Origin: Caulobacter sp. SLTY
GTDB taxonomy: Bacteria; Pseudomonadota; Alphaproteobacteria; Caulobacterales; Caulobacteraceae
Length of the DNA stretch: 63,753 nucleotides
Direction of reading: 5' to 3'
Assembly (NCBI RefSeq): GCF_009905535.1
Contig: NZ_JAAALA010000024.1
Coordinates: forward strand, 1 to 63,753
The notes beneath the pieces are model-generated. The model saw nothing but the letters and a program-made list of their open reading frames with translations. It did no database searches and was not told the DNA's origin. The position numbers and the translations under genes are program-made. Positions 16,793 to 26,000 of the stretch are shown piece after piece. Numbering within the stretch: position 1 is the stretch's first letter; each line of letters opens with the position of its first letter.

Positions 16793-18004
16793 TTGGATTT
16801 CACGGATACGCCCGATGAGGCCGCCTATCGCGCCGAGGTTCGCGGCTGGATCGCGGCCCACAAGCCGCCACCCGCGGATCCGCGCCTGGGCCGGGGCGAT
16901 CCCGCCTTCATCGCCGCCGCCAAGGCCTGGCAGACGACCAAGGCCCAGGCCGGCTTTGCCGGCATACGCCGGCCGAAGGACTGGGGCGGCGGGGGCGGCA
17001 CGATGATGCAGGACATCATCTTCGCCCAGGAGGAGGAGGCGGCGGGGCTGACCTACTCCGGGCCGTTCATGATCGGCATCGGCATGTGCGTGCCCACGGT
17101 GCTGGCCCATGGGAACGATGCGGCCAAGGCGCTGGTGCGGCCGACCATCACCGGCGAAAAGATCTGGTGCCAGCTGTTCAGCGAGCCCTCGGCCGGATCT
17201 GACCTGGCCAATGTCCGCACTCGGGCCGTGCGCGAGGGCGAAGGCTGGCGGATCAACGGCCAGAAGGTTTGGAACAGCTTCGCTCACCGGGCCGACTACG
17301 GCCTGCTCCTGACCCGCACCAACCCGGACAAGGCCAAGCACAAGGGGCTGACCATGTTCTGGGTCGACATGAGCGACCCAGCCATCGAGGTGCGGCCGAT
17401 CCACCAGGCCAGCGGCGAGAGCGAGTTCAACGAGGTGTATTTCACCGACCTGCGGCTCGATGATTCCCACCGGCTTGGCGACATTGACAACGGCTGGGCG
17501 GTCGCCCTGACCACTCTGATGAACGAGCGCATGGGGGTGATGAGCTCGACCCGCAAACCCAACTGGGAAGAGATCATGGCCCTGGCCCGCTCGCTCCCCG
17601 GCGCGATGCAGGATGGGGCGTTCCGAGAGCAACTGGCCGATTGGTACGTCAAGGCCGAGGGGCTGCGCTTCACCCGCTTCCGGCTGCTGACCGACATCTC
17701 CCGAACCGGCCAGCCCGGCCCGGCGGCCAGCGTCGGCAAGGTCGCCGCCTCGACCCAGTTGCAGGAAATCACCTCGGCCGGGCTCGAACTGCAGGACCAG
17801 TTCGGGATCATCGACGACGAAGGCCTCTCGCCGATGGACGCCATCTTCCAGAAGCTGTGGGCGTACTCGCCCGGCGCGCGGCTGGGCGGCGGCACGGACG
17901 AGATCATGAAGAACATCATCGCCGAACGGGTGCTGGGCATGCCCGGCGACGTCCGGCTCGACAAGGATACGCCGTTCAAGGACCTGCCGAGCGGCCTGCG
18001 CTGA
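16793..18004 (+). CDS. Acyl-CoA dehydrogenase family protein
   Basis: 403 aa flavoprotein. It begins at a TTG (16793) with GGGAGG nine bases upstream; no in-frame ATG matches the family start. Signatures: LFSEPSAGSDLANVRTRAV in the FAD/substrate region, VWNSFAHRADY, YFTDLRLDDSHRLGD, and a C-terminal GGGTDEIMKNIIAERVLGMP. The YEGT-type catalytic glutamate motif is replaced by GGGT, as in several long-acyl or steroid-side-chain FadE types, so the base must lie elsewhere. Role: first oxidation of an acyl-CoA, passing electrons to ETF. It opens the catabolic region and carries motif copy A. Confidence 0.9.
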   Translation: MDFTDTPDEAAYRAEVRGWIAAHKPPPADPRLGRGDPAFIAAAKAWQTTKAQAGFAGIRRPKDWGGGGGTMMQDIIFAQEEEAAGLTYSGPFMIGIGMCVPTVLAHGNDAAKALVRPTITGEKIWCQLFSEPSAGSDLANVRTRAVREGEGWRINGQKVWNSFAHRADYGLLLTRTNPDKAKHKGLTMFWVDMSDPAIEVRPIHQASGESEFNEVYFTDLRLDDSHRLGDIDNGWAVALTTLMNERMGVMSSTRKPNWEEIMALARSLPGAMQDGAFREQLADWYVKAEGLRFTRFRLLTDISRTGQPGPAASVGKVAASTQLQEITSAGLELQDQFGIIDDEGLSPMDAIFQKLWAYSPGARLGGGTDEIMKNIIAERVLGMPGDVRLDKDTPFKDLPSGLR

Positions 18005-18007
18005 GCC

Positions 18008-18769
18008 CTATTCGACGACGTCGACCACCGCTGTAGAGTCCACGCCTTCCAGCCAGACCTTGCCCGCCGCCGCCATGTGGCTGATCCAGTGGGCTTCGGC
18101 GCCGGGGCCGTCACCGGCCTCGATCAGCTCGATCAGCTTTTCCTGGGAACGCAGGCCGAAGCGGGTGCGGCGGTCGCTGACATCCAGGCTGCGGGCGTTG
18201 GCGCGGATCGACAGCTGCATATGGAGCTCGACCACGTCCTGCAGGGCCTTGCCGACCACCCCCAAGGCGATGTTGCCGCATTCGTCGAGCAGCACCCGGT
18301 GAAACTCGGCGATGGCCGCCGCCAGGGCCTGCTGGCCGCCGATGGTCCGCTCGATCTCCAACTGAGCGCGCAGGGCCGCCGCGGCCTCCTTCGGCCGGGT
18401 CTCGGCGGCATAGCGAGCGGCCGGCGGCTCGATCAGAGAGCGGGCGGTGTAGATGTCGGCCATGGTCGCGCCGCGGGCCTGAAGGGCGATGCCGGCCGCC
18501 TTGGTGATCATCTCGCTGGAGACGGCGTTGACCCGCGCGCCGCCCCGGGCCCCGCGGGAGACGCTGATCAGCCCCTCGGACTCGAGAATGCGGATAGCCT
18601 CGCGGATCGTCGGGCGGGAGACCTCGAAGTCGGTGATCAGCTGGGCCTCGGAGGGCAGCTTGTCGCCGGGCTTCAGCTCGCCCCGGATGATCGCCTTGCG
18701 CACCCTGCTGGCCAGGACCTCGGCGGTTTTGGGAATGCGGATGGAGCCGCTGATGGCCGAGTCGAACAT
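18008..18769 (-). CDS. GntR-family transcriptional regulator, FadR subfamily
   Basis: 253 aa from the ATG at 18769 with GGAAGG in front. The N-terminal winged helix (residues about 10-75) reads AEVLASRVRKAIIRGELKPG, LPSEAQLITDFEVSRPTIRE and AIRILESEGLISVSRGARGG, matching FadR-type readers. The C-terminal all-helical FCD domain (about 100-235) binds an effector, with metal- or acyl-contacting residues plausible in EFHRVLL and HMQLSI. It is divergent from the nitronate monooxygenase gene, with an AT-rich operator copy between them, and is the best candidate for the shared regulator of the region (inference). Confidence 0.9.
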   Translation of the reverse strand: MFDSAISGSIRIPKTAEVLASRVRKAIIRGELKPGDKLPSEAQLITDFEVSRPTIREAIRILESEGLISVSRGARGGARVNAVSSEMITKAAGIALQARGATMADIYTARSLIEPPAARYAAETRPKEAAAALRAQLEIERTIGGQQALAAAIAEFHRVLLDECGNIALGVVGKALQDVVELHMQLSIRANARSLDVSDRRTRFGLRSQEKLIELIEAGDGPGAEAHWISHMAAAGKVWLEGVDSTAVVDVVE

Positions 18770-18865
18770 GGGGAACCTTCCGGGCGTCGGCGCCCAAATC
18801 GCCAACCTAGTTGAATCGTTTCCTCGACGCGAGGCAAGGTCGCTTGCATGGCGGTCGTGCTCCCG

Positions 18866-18886
18866 CTTATTATCTAACTAATTAAT
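18866..18886 (+). promoter_or_regulatory. AT-rich operator-like motif (copy B), between fadR-type regulator and nitronate monooxygenase
   Basis: CTTATTATC followed by TAACTAATTAAT (18875-18886). It ends 24 bases before the ATG of the nitronate monooxygenase and about 97 bases from the divergent regulator start, a position suited to both autoregulation and control of the next gene. Confidence 0.6.
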
Positions 18887-18909
18887 ACAAATAACCATTG
18901 GAGGCGACA

Positions 18910-19917
18910 ATGGCGCTCGACCCGATCATCCGCGACCAACTGACCCTGCCGGTCATCTGCGCCCCGATGTTCCTGGTCACCGGGCCGGATCTGGTGCGCG
19001 AGGCCTGCAAGGCCGGGGTGATCGGCGGCCTGCCCCGCGCCAATGCCCGCACCCTGGAGGAGTTCGAGGCCTGGATGAAGGCCATCCGCGAGGCGCTGGA
19101 TGCGCACAAGGCGGAGAACCCAGGCGCCCGGATCGCGCCGCTCGCCGTCAACCTCAACACTCGGCTGCCGGCCGACGAATTGAAGGCCAATCTCGACATT
19201 ATGCGCCGATACGGCGCGGACATTGTCATCAGCGCGGCGGGCGATCCGACCCAGCTGGTCGCCCAGGTCCACGACTGGGGCGGCAAGGTGTTCCACGACG
19301 TCACCTCGATCCGCTTTGCCGAGAAGGCCATCGCCGGCGGGGCCGACGGGCTGACCTGCATCGGGGCGGGCGGCGGGGGCCATTCGGGAACGATCAGCCA
19401 CCTGGCGCTGATCCCGCAGGTGCGGGCGATCTTCGATGGGACCATCATCCTGGCTGGGGCGGTGTCGACCGGGGCGGTGGTGCGGGCGGCGGAGATCCTC
19501 GGGGCGGACCTGGCCTACATGGGCACCCGGTTCATCGCCACCCGGGAGTCCGACGCCCCGGCCGCCTACAAGGCCCTGCTGGTCAGCGAGACCTCCGCCG
19601 ACCTGTTGTACACGCCCAAGGTCGCCGGGGTGGCCGCCAACTGGATGGTCGAGTCGATCCGTCAGAACGGCCTCGACCCCCTGGCCCTGCCCGAGCCCCT
19701 GGGCAAGGGCATGCGCCACGATCACCTGCCCGACGATGTCCGCCCCTGGAAGACCCTTTGGAGCGCGGGGCAGGGGATCGACCTGATCAAGGATGTGCCC
19801 AGCGTCGCCGAACTGGTCGCTCGCCTGCGCGCCGAATACGTCGCCGCCTGCGAGGCGCCCAGCTACGCCGAGGCCGCGCGACTGGCCGACCGGGCGCTCG
19901 AAGCCGCCGGGGCCTGA
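18910..19917 (+). CDS. Nitronate monooxygenase / 2-nitropropane dioxygenase family protein
   Basis: 335 aa FMN-dependent TIM-barrel protein. Signatures: N-terminal PVICAPMFLVTGPDLV, the phosphate/active-site loop TCIGAGGGGHSG with His158, LILAG-type GAVSTGAVVRAAEILGADLAYMGTRF in the FMN-binding strand. Family members oxidise alkyl nitronates, but many in acyl-CoA catabolic clusters act as enoyl-CoA reductases or have unknown roles. The ATG at 18910 with GGAGG five bases away is preferred to an in-frame TTG at 18898. The next crotonase gene starts two bases after its stop. Confidence 0.88.
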   Translation: MALDPIIRDQLTLPVICAPMFLVTGPDLVREACKAGVIGGLPRANARTLEEFEAWMKAIREALDAHKAENPGARIAPLAVNLNTRLPADELKANLDIMRRYGADIVISAAGDPTQLVAQVHDWGGKVFHDVTSIRFAEKAIAGGADGLTCIGAGGGGHSGTISHLALIPQVRAIFDGTIILAGAVSTGAVVRAAEILGADLAYMGTRFIATRESDAPAAYKALLVSETSADLLYTPKVAGVAANWMVESIRQNGLDPLALPEPLGKGMRHDHLPDDVRPWKTLWSAGQGIDLIKDVPSVAELVARLRAEYVAACEAPSYAEAARLADRALEAAGA

Positions 19918-19919
19918 GC

Positions 19920-20762
19920 ATGACGAACGCCCCCGCCGAACCGCCGGTCCTGCTGTCGATCGAGGACGGGCTGGCGCTGATCACCCTCAACCGGCCGGCC
20001 CAGCTCAACGCCCTGACCCAGGAGATGAGCGAACGGCTGGAGCAGACCTTTGCCGACGTCGGCTCCAACCCGGACGTGCGGGTGGTGGTCATCGCCGGAG
20101 CCGGCAAGGGCTTCTGCGCCGGGGCCGACATGGGCCGGCTGCAGGGTCTGGTCGCCGACAAGGGCGCGGGCCTGGCCAGCCGCAGGCCGGAGGACCCCCA
20201 TCCCGTCTATGACGCGCTGGACGCGCCGGACTATCTGCGGTCGCGCCTGCTTGCGCCCATGGCCATGCCCCAGCCGGTGATCGCGGCCATAAACGGGGCT
20301 TGCGCCGGCGTCGGGCTGGCCATCGCCGTGGCCAGCGACATCCGCTTCGGCAGCCCCACCGCCCTGTTCAGCGCCGCCTTTCCGCGCCGGGGGTTGACCG
20401 CCGAGGCCGGGCTGGCCTGGAGCCTGCCGCGCATCGTCGGTCGCGCGGCCGCCAGCGACATGATGCTGTCGGGCCGACGCATCACCGCCGCCGAAGCGGA
20501 GAAGATGGGCCTGCTGAACTCGGTGATCGAGGAGGACGTCCTGGCCCATGCCCTGGCCTACGCCAAAGACATCGCGGCCAACTGCTCCCCCCGCTCGACC
20601 CGCACTATCAAGCGCCAGCTGCGGCTGGCCGCCGATCAGACCCAGCGCGAGGCGGTGATCCTTGCCTACGACGAGGTGGTGGCCTCGCTGGCCTGTGATG
20701 ACTTCCAGGAGGGCGTGGCCAGCTTCGTGGAGAAACGGGCGCCGAAGTTTACCGGTCGCTAG
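19920..20762 (+). CDS. Enoyl-CoA hydratase/isomerase (crotonase) family protein
   Basis: 280 aa. Crotonase fold: LITLNRPAQLNALTQEMSERL, the oxyanion loop AGAGKGFCAGADMGRLQG and INGACAGVGLAIAVASDIRF, then FPRRGLTAEAGLAWSLPRIVG. The first catalytic glutamate position of classical hydratases (before the GL turn) is occupied by Ala-Phe, and a glutamate is kept at TAEAG, suggesting isomerase or lyase chemistry rather than plain hydration. The ATG lies two bases after the upstream stop. Its TAG overlaps the convergent thioesterase stop in CTAG. Confidence 0.9.
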   Translation: MTNAPAEPPVLLSIEDGLALITLNRPAQLNALTQEMSERLEQTFADVGSNPDVRVVVIAGAGKGFCAGADMGRLQGLVADKGAGLASRRPEDPHPVYDALDAPDYLRSRLLAPMAMPQPVIAAINGACAGVGLAIAVASDIRFGSPTALFSAAFPRRGLTAEAGLAWSLPRIVGRAAASDMMLSGRRITAAEAEKMGLLNSVIEEDVLAHALAYAKDIAANCSPRSTRTIKRQLRLAADQTQREAVILAYDEVVASLACDDFQEGVASFVEKRAPKFTGR

Positions 20763-21538
20763 GCGACCGCCTCGATCGGCTCCAGGAACAGCGTCTGGTG
20801 GGCGCGGCCGAAGACGCCGTCGCGGTCGGCCAGCACAGTGTTGACCAGCCCGACCCCGGCCCCGTCGCTCAGGGTCACCGCGTCGCAGAGCACCCAGTCG
20901 CCGACCGGGGGGCGAACGAAATAGACCGACAGGTCGAGGTTGGCGAAGCTCCACTTGCCGCGTTCGACGATGCTCGAGGGGGCGCTGGCCACGTCGGCGG
21001 CCATGGCGGCGCGGGCGACGGCGGGCATCGGAAGGCCCTCGACGAGGTCGGCGTTGAAAGTGGTCCAGAAGGCGCCGGGGCCGGCCTCGCGGATCGATCC
21101 CTTGGCGAGCCGCGTCTCCATCGGATGGCCGGCGTCGAGGACGCTGGTCACCGGCCGGGCGGGAAGGTCCTCGGGCAGCGGCAGATCGGTCGTCACGTCC
21201 GCGCCCGGCGGGGTGTCCTCAAGACGGATTCGCATGGCGCTGGCGCGGGCGGTGACCTCGCCACCGGCGACGATTTCGGCCTCGACAAGCTGCATCCGGG
21301 CGCCGTCCCGGATCAGGCGGACGCGGGTTTCAACAGGCTGGAACGGCACCGGCTTCATGATGTCGATGGTCAGCCGCGAGACCTTCATCGGGCTGCGCGT
21401 CGGTGTGGCGTCCAGCGCGTGGGCCAGCAGGCCGCCGACCGCGACGCCGTTCTGGTGACGGCGGTTCCAGGAGCCGGTGGCCGGGACCAGCGGCTGGTAG
21501 AGGCTGTCGCCGACCTGGCGGTAGAAGGCGGGCTTCAT
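20759..21538 (-). CDS. Acyl-CoA thioesterase-like protein (double hot-dog)
   Basis: 259 aa with two hot-dog halves. The first has WNRRHQNGVAVGGLLAHALD and SRLTIDIMKPVPFQPVETRV; the second has the SFANLDLSVYFVRPPVGDWVL and DGVFGRAHQTLFLEP segments typical of the TesB/4HBT_3-like thioesterase superfamily. It is last in the minus-strand unit CoA-transferase, thioesterase 2, thioesterase 1, each joined by ATGA. It is clearly paralogous to its upstream neighbour. Likely role: hydrolysis of CoA esters, or binding and dehydration; the substrate is unknown. Confidence 0.8.
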   Translation of the reverse strand: MKPAFYRQVGDSLYQPLVPATGSWNRRHQNGVAVGGLLAHALDATPTRSPMKVSRLTIDIMKPVPFQPVETRVRLIRDGARMQLVEAEIVAGGEVTARASAMRIRLEDTPPGADVTTDLPLPEDLPARPVTSVLDAGHPMETRLAKGSIREAGPGAFWTTFNADLVEGLPMPAVARAAMAADVASAPSSIVERGKWSFANLDLSVYFVRPPVGDWVLCDAVTLSDGAGVGLVNTVLADRDGVFGRAHQTLFLEPIEAVA

Positions 21539-22341
21539 GCGCGGGCGGCCTCCAGGACCGATAGGCTGGGGATGCGCATCGGCTCCACGAACAGGGTCTG
21601 GTGCGCCCGGGCAAAGGGCCCGCGACGGTCGGCCAGGGTGGTGTTGACCAGGGCAGAGCCGTCGCCGGCGCTCACCGTCGCGGCGTCGGCGAAGATCCAG
21701 TCGCCCTCGGGCGGGCGGACGAAATGGAGGGCGACATCCACGTTGGCGAAGCTCCAGACGCCGTGCTCGAAGATGCTCGACATGGCGCTGCCGATGTCGG
21801 CCGCCATGGCGGCGGCGACCAGCGGCGTGGCGGCCACGCCCGGCAGGATGTCGACGGCGGGACGGACCCAGCCGCGGCCGGGACCCCGCTCAAGGAGGCC
21901 ACCCGAAAGCACCCGGGTCTCGAGACCGCCGCGCGGCCCGTCGCTGCGGGACAGGGATCGGGCCGGGGTGTCTTCCGGCGCGGGGTAGGACAGCGTCTCC
22001 GCCACCACGGGCGAGTCGGCGCGGCGCACGCGCAGGGCCGTGGCGCGGGCGCGGATTTCGCCGCCGGCCCGGAAGACGACCTCCAGGTTCTGCATCCTCC
22101 GGCCCTCGCGGACGATCCGGCAGTCGGCCTCGAAAGCCGCTATCGGGGTCGGCCGGGCGATCTCGACGGTCAGCCGGGCCAGCATCATCGGCGCCAGAGT
22201 CGGCGTCTGTTCGATCAGATGGGTCATCAGCGCGACGATGGCCACGCCGTTCTGGTTGGCGGGATTCCACGGGCTGGCGGCGCGCGGCGTGGCCGTGAAG
22301 GCGCCGTCGGCGCCGGTGTAAAAGCTGGTCGGCTCGCTCAT
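21535..22341 (-). CDS. Acyl-CoA thioesterase-like protein (double hot-dog), paralogue
   Basis: 268 aa. The same blocks as the neighbouring gene: WNPANQNGVAIVALMTHLIE, ARLTVEIARPTPIAAFEADC, SFANVDVALHFVRPPEGDWI and RGPFARAHQTLFVEP. The two proteins align end to end and may form a heterodimer, or act on different CoA esters. It is coupled by ATGA to both the CoA transferase before it and the paralogue after it. Confidence 0.8.
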   Translation of the reverse strand: MSEPTSFYTGADGAFTATPRAASPWNPANQNGVAIVALMTHLIEQTPTLAPMMLARLTVEIARPTPIAAFEADCRIVREGRRMQNLEVVFRAGGEIRARATALRVRRADSPVVAETLSYPAPEDTPARSLSRSDGPRGGLETRVLSGGLLERGPGRGWVRPAVDILPGVAATPLVAAAMAADIGSAMSSIFEHGVWSFANVDVALHFVRPPEGDWIFADAATVSAGDGSALVNTTLADRRGPFARAHQTLFVEPMRIPSLSVLEAARA

Positions 22342-23567
22342 CCGGCGGCGCTCGCCGCGCCCAGGGCGCCGCCGGCCCGCAGTCCGGCAATCTCCTCGGC
22401 GGAGAGACCCAGGAGCTCGCTCAGCACCGCGTCGGCATCGGCGCCCAGCAGGGGCGGAGAGGTATAGGTGTCGAGCGGGGTCTGCGAGTAGCGGATCGGG
22501 TTGCGGACGATCGGGATAGTCCCCCCGGAGGCGTGCGGCACGGTCAGGATGCTCTCGCGCTCAATGATGTGCGGATCGCGCGCGGCCTCGCCCAGGGTCA
22601 GCACGGCGCCGGCCATCACCCCGACCCTGGCGAAGCGATCCACCCAGTCGGCCGTCGTCCGCTGCTTCAGTCCGTTGGCCACAAGTGGCAACAGCTCGGC
22701 CTGGTGCTCGGTACGCAGCCAGCGGTCCCTGAACCTGGGATGGTCCACCCAGTCCGGTGTCTCGGCGGCCTCGCAGAACCGCTTCCAATCCACGTCGTTG
22801 GGCACCGTCAGCTGGATCCAGCCGTCGGCGGTCTCGAAGACGCCGGCCGGGATGTAGCCGCGGATCTTCGCACCGCGTGCCGGCTGCTCGCCCTGCATCA
22901 GGGCGGCGATCATCTTGTAGCCGACCAGAGCCAGGCCGGAATCGAGCAGGGACAGGTCGATGTACTGCCCCGGCGCCCCGTTGGCCTTGCGGGCGTAGAG
23001 CGCCGAGACGATACCCACGGCGGCGTGCATGCCGGCCGAGAAGTCCATGATCGACACGGGACAGGGTTCGGGCGGACGCCCCTCTTCCCCCGCCATGCTC
23101 AGATAGCCGGACAGGCCCTGGACGATATTGTCCATGCCCGGCCGGGGCGCGTAGGGACCGGTCTGACCGTAGCCGCTGAGGGACAGGTAGACGATGTCCG
23201 GGTTCACGGCCTGGATGTCTGCGTAGCCGAGGCCCCGCCGGGACAGGTCCCCGACCTTGAAGTTCTCGATAAACACGTCGCACCGGGCGGCCAGCTGCCG
23301 GACGATCCCGACGCCCGCCGGGTTGGCCAGATCGACGCTTATCGATTTCTTGTTGCGGTTCACGGCGGCGAAGACGCTGCGCTCGCCGGTCTCCCGGCCC
23401 TCGGCGTCGCGGATCTGGCCGGTGCCGATGATCCGCATCGGGTCGCCCTCGATGGCCTCGACCTTGATCACCTCGGCGCCCAGGTCACCCAGCATCTGTC
23501 CGCACCACGGCGCGGCGAACACCCGTCCCAGCTCCAGCACCCGGACTCCGGCCAGCGGCAGGGTCAT
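22338..23567 (-). CDS. CoA transferase, CaiB/BaiF (family III)
   Basis: 409 aa. Signatures: VRVLELGRVFAAPWCGQMLG at the start, GDLGAEVIKVE, NRNKKSISVDL, the GYGQTGPYAPRPGMD loop and the nucleophilic aspartate Asp175 in SIMDFSAGMHAAVG. Family III enzymes move CoA between carboxylic acids without ATP (formyl-CoA, carnitine, bile acid and aromatic acid pathways). It leads a three-gene minus-strand unit and is divergent from a crotonase gene, with operator copy D between. Probably activates the free acid substrate of the cluster by CoA exchange. Confidence 0.93.
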   Translation of the reverse strand: MTLPLAGVRVLELGRVFAAPWCGQMLGDLGAEVIKVEAIEGDPMRIIGTGQIRDAEGRETGERSVFAAVNRNKKSISVDLANPAGVGIVRQLAARCDVFIENFKVGDLSRRGLGYADIQAVNPDIVYLSLSGYGQTGPYAPRPGMDNIVQGLSGYLSMAGEEGRPPEPCPVSIMDFSAGMHAAVGIVSALYARKANGAPGQYIDLSLLDSGLALVGYKMIAALMQGEQPARGAKIRGYIPAGVFETADGWIQLTVPNDVDWKRFCEAAETPDWVDHPRFRDRWLRTEHQAELLPLVANGLKQRTTADWVDRFARVGVMAGAVLTLGEAARDPHIIERESILTVPHASGGTIPIVRNPIRYSQTPLDTYTSPPLLGADADAVLSELLGLSAEEIAGLRAGGALGAASAAG

Positions 23568-23605
23568 CTCATGCCTCCCATTGCGCTATCGGCTGAACCC
23601 GATAT

Positions 23606-23628
23606 AGCTTAATAAGCTAACTATTAAA
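23606..23628 (+). promoter_or_regulatory. AT-rich operator-like motif (copy D), CoA transferase/crotonase divergent promoter
   Basis: A 13-bp inverted repeat AGCTTAATAAGCT runs into TAACTATTAAAG (9 of 12 matches to the shared core). It lies 39 bases from the CoA-transferase start and 62 bases from the crotonase start, so one site could control both directions. Confidence 0.5.
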
Positions 23629-23690
23629 GAAAAGGCCGCCGACGGCAACCGTCGAGTGGCCGGCGGGAACGCAAAAGGAGTAGAGCGCCG

Positions 23691-24500
23691 ATGTCCGATA
23701 CGGTGCAGGTCGCCCGCGAAGGCGGGGTCGCCATCGTTACGCTCAACCGTCCGGAGCGGCTGAACGCCATCGATTCCGAGCTGATGGAATACCTGCCGCA
23801 GGTGATCCGGGGCGTGGCCGCCGACCCGGAGGTCGGCTGCGTGGTGCTGACCGGGGCGGGCAGGGGATTCTGCTCCGGCGGCGATCTCAAGAGCCGCCAG
23901 GCCGAGCTCGACGCCCAGGCCCTGCTGTCGGACGCCGAGCGCCAGCTGCTGCAGATGCCCTATGTCATGGACCAGGTGCTCAAGGCTCGCGTCGAGGCCT
24001 CGCGGCTGCTGCACGACATGCCCAAACCGACCATCGCCATGATCAACGGCGCCTGCGCCGGGGCGGGGCTCAGCATGGCCGGCGCCTGCGACCTGCGGTT
24101 CGCCGCCGAGAGCGCCGTGCTGAGCAGTGCCTTCACCCGGGCGGGCCTGTCGGGCGACTACGGCGGGACCTACTACTGGACCCAGATCCTCGGCACGGCC
24201 AAGGCCCGCGAACTCTATCTGCTCAGTGAGAAGATCGCCGCCGCCGACGCCCTGGCCCGCGGGATGCTGCACCGGCTGTGGCCGCACGCCGAGCTGCGCG
24301 AGCGGACCATGGAGATCGCCCACAGCCTCGCCGATGGCCCCCGCTGGTCCTACGCCTACGCCAAGCGGAACCTGAACCTCGCCGAGACGGCGTCGCTGGA
24401 TCAGGTCCTGCAGTCGGAGGTCACCACCATGGGTCTCGCCACCCGCACCGTTCGCGACACCGGCCGCCTGCCTGTGTCGGTCCTCGACAAGACCGCCTGA
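23691..24500 (+). CDS. Enoyl-CoA hydratase/isomerase (crotonase) family protein
   Basis: 269 aa. AIVTLNRPERLNAIDSELME, LTGAGRGFCSGGDLKSRQ and INGACAGAGLSMAGACDLRF form the acyl-CoA and oxyanion site. The following SSAFTRAGLSGDYGGTYYW is the variant seen in PaaG-like isomerases, with Asp in place of the second catalytic Glu and no first Glu. AAAGGAG precedes the ATG. It is divergent from the CoA transferase and followed 26 bases later by an MFS carrier. Confidence 0.9.
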   Translation: MSDTVQVAREGGVAIVTLNRPERLNAIDSELMEYLPQVIRGVAADPEVGCVVLTGAGRGFCSGGDLKSRQAELDAQALLSDAERQLLQMPYVMDQVLKARVEASRLLHDMPKPTIAMINGACAGAGLSMAGACDLRFAAESAVLSSAFTRAGLSGDYGGTYYWTQILGTAKARELYLLSEKIAAADALARGMLHRLWPHAELRERTMEIAHSLADGPRWSYAYAKRNLNLAETASLDQVLQSEVTTMGLATRTVRDTGRLPVSVLDKTA

Positions 24501-24526
24501 TCAACAGCGCGGCAGGGAGTAGCCAC

Positions 24527-25906
24527 ATGCGTCCCCACATCGACCCGAACGCGCCAGACGTTCCCATGGACCGCAAGTCGTCCATCGCGGCCTGGGGCAT
24601 GGTGGGCATCTTCCTGCTGCTCTACATCTTCAGCTTCATCGACCGGCAGATCATCACCATGATGGTCAAGCCGCTCGAGCGCGACCTGCACCTCTCCGAC
24701 TTCCAGCTCAGCCTGCTGATGGGGCCGGCGTTCGGCCTCTTCTACGTGGTCTGCGGACTGGGCATGGGCTGGTTGGTGGACCGGTTCTCGCGGCGCTGGA
24801 TCACCGCCATCGGGGTGTTCATCTGGGGGATCGCCACCACCCTCTGCGGCATGGCCGGCGGCTATGCGCAGCTGTTCCTGTTCCGCATGGGCGTCGGGGT
24901 GGGCGAATCGACCCTGACCCCCGCCGCCCACGCCATGATCGCCGAGACCTTCCCGCCCAAGCGGCTGGCGACGGCCTTCTCGGTCTACACCCTGGGCGCG
25001 GTGATCGGCGGCGGCATCGCCACGATCGTGGGCGGCACGATCGTCCACATGGTCACCGACCTGGACAAGGTCACCCTGCCGCTGCTGGGCGACCTGCGGC
25101 CCTGGCAGGCGATCTTCGTGGCCGTCGGCCTGCCCACCATCCTGCTCTCGCCCGTGATCTTCCTGGTGAAGGAACGGCCCTCGGCCGAGCGGCGGGCCAG
25201 CAACGCGGCCATCGCCGGCGGGGGCCTGTCGTTCTGGTCCCTGCTGAAGAAGGACTGGCTGTTCTACATCGGCCTGCCGGTGGGCTTCGGCTGCACCAAC
25301 ATCCTGGCCAATGCCTGGGGCAGCTGGAGCCCGGCCCTGCTGATGCGTGACTTCGACTGGAACGCCAGGGACGTCGGCCTGGCCTGGGGCATCCAGCACA
25401 TGATCGCCAGCGGCATCGGCCAGATCGGCGGGGCCATGCTGGTCGACCGGCTCTACAGCCGCGGCATGAAGGACGCCCATGTGAAGTACATGATGTACGG
25501 CCTGTTCGTCTCCGTGCCGATGTTGATCCTGGCGGTGCTCAGCAACAATCCCTGGGCCTACCTGGTGCTCACCGGCTTCTTCTACCTGCTCACCTACCCG
25601 TTCGTGGGCTACGCCGCCGCCGCCTTGCAGCTCTTCGCGCCCGCTCACCTGAGGGGCCGGGTGTCCGCCATGTTCCTGGCCGTGGTCACCGTGGTGGGAA
25701 CGGCGCTCGGCGCGACGGTTCCGGCCCTGATCACCGACCTGGTGTTCGGCGACAAGCACAAGGTCGGGCTGTCGCTGATCGTCGTGACCGTCGCGGTCGC
25801 CCCGGTCATCTTCGGCGTGCTGTGGTTCGTGGCTCGCAAGATGCGCCGCATGCATGAGGAACGGGACGCCGGCGTCCCTGTCCCGAGCACTGACCTGTCG
25901 ACCTGA
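24527..25906 (+). CDS. MFS transporter (spinster-like)
   Basis: 459 aa from the ATG at 24527 with AGGGAG upstream; earlier in-frame sequence overlaps the crotonase gene. Twelve hydrophobic segments begin with MVGIFLLLYIFSFIDRQIITMM. The FIDRQ motif in helix 1 and LVDRFSRRW in the 2-3 loop are typical of the spinster/aromatic-acid-like MFS group in Caulobacterales and sphingomonads, found beside CoA-dependent catabolic genes. Inner-membrane uptake of the pathway substrate is likely. Confidence 0.9.
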   Translation: MRPHIDPNAPDVPMDRKSSIAAWGMVGIFLLLYIFSFIDRQIITMMVKPLERDLHLSDFQLSLLMGPAFGLFYVVCGLGMGWLVDRFSRRWITAIGVFIWGIATTLCGMAGGYAQLFLFRMGVGVGESTLTPAAHAMIAETFPPKRLATAFSVYTLGAVIGGGIATIVGGTIVHMVTDLDKVTLPLLGDLRPWQAIFVAVGLPTILLSPVIFLVKERPSAERRASNAAIAGGGLSFWSLLKKDWLFYIGLPVGFGCTNILANAWGSWSPALLMRDFDWNARDVGLAWGIQHMIASGIGQIGGAMLVDRLYSRGMKDAHVKYMMYGLFVSVPMLILAVLSNNPWAYLVLTGFFYLLTYPFVGYAAAALQLFAPAHLRGRVSAMFLAVVTVVGTALGATVPALITDLVFGDKHKVGLSLIVVTVAVAPVIFGVLWFVARKMRRMHEERDAGVPVPSTDLST

Positions 25907-25949
25907 AATCGCATGACCGAACGGATCCGATCGCGCTTGCACGGTCGGG

Positions 25950-25971
25950 ATTAAATAGGTATACAATTAAA
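25950..25971 (-). promoter_or_regulatory. AT-rich operator-like motif (copy E), before CoA ligase
   Basis: The reverse complement of these 22 bases matches 20 of the 22 bases at 37129-37150 (copy C): both read TTTAATTGTATA, then A/C, CTA, A/T, TTAAT. A match of this length between two promoters 11 kb apart in GC-rich DNA is hard to explain by chance. It ends 29 bases before the ligase ATG. Confidence 0.65.
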
Positions 25972-26000
25972 CCTAATAAAGGGACGGGACGGCTCAGGAT

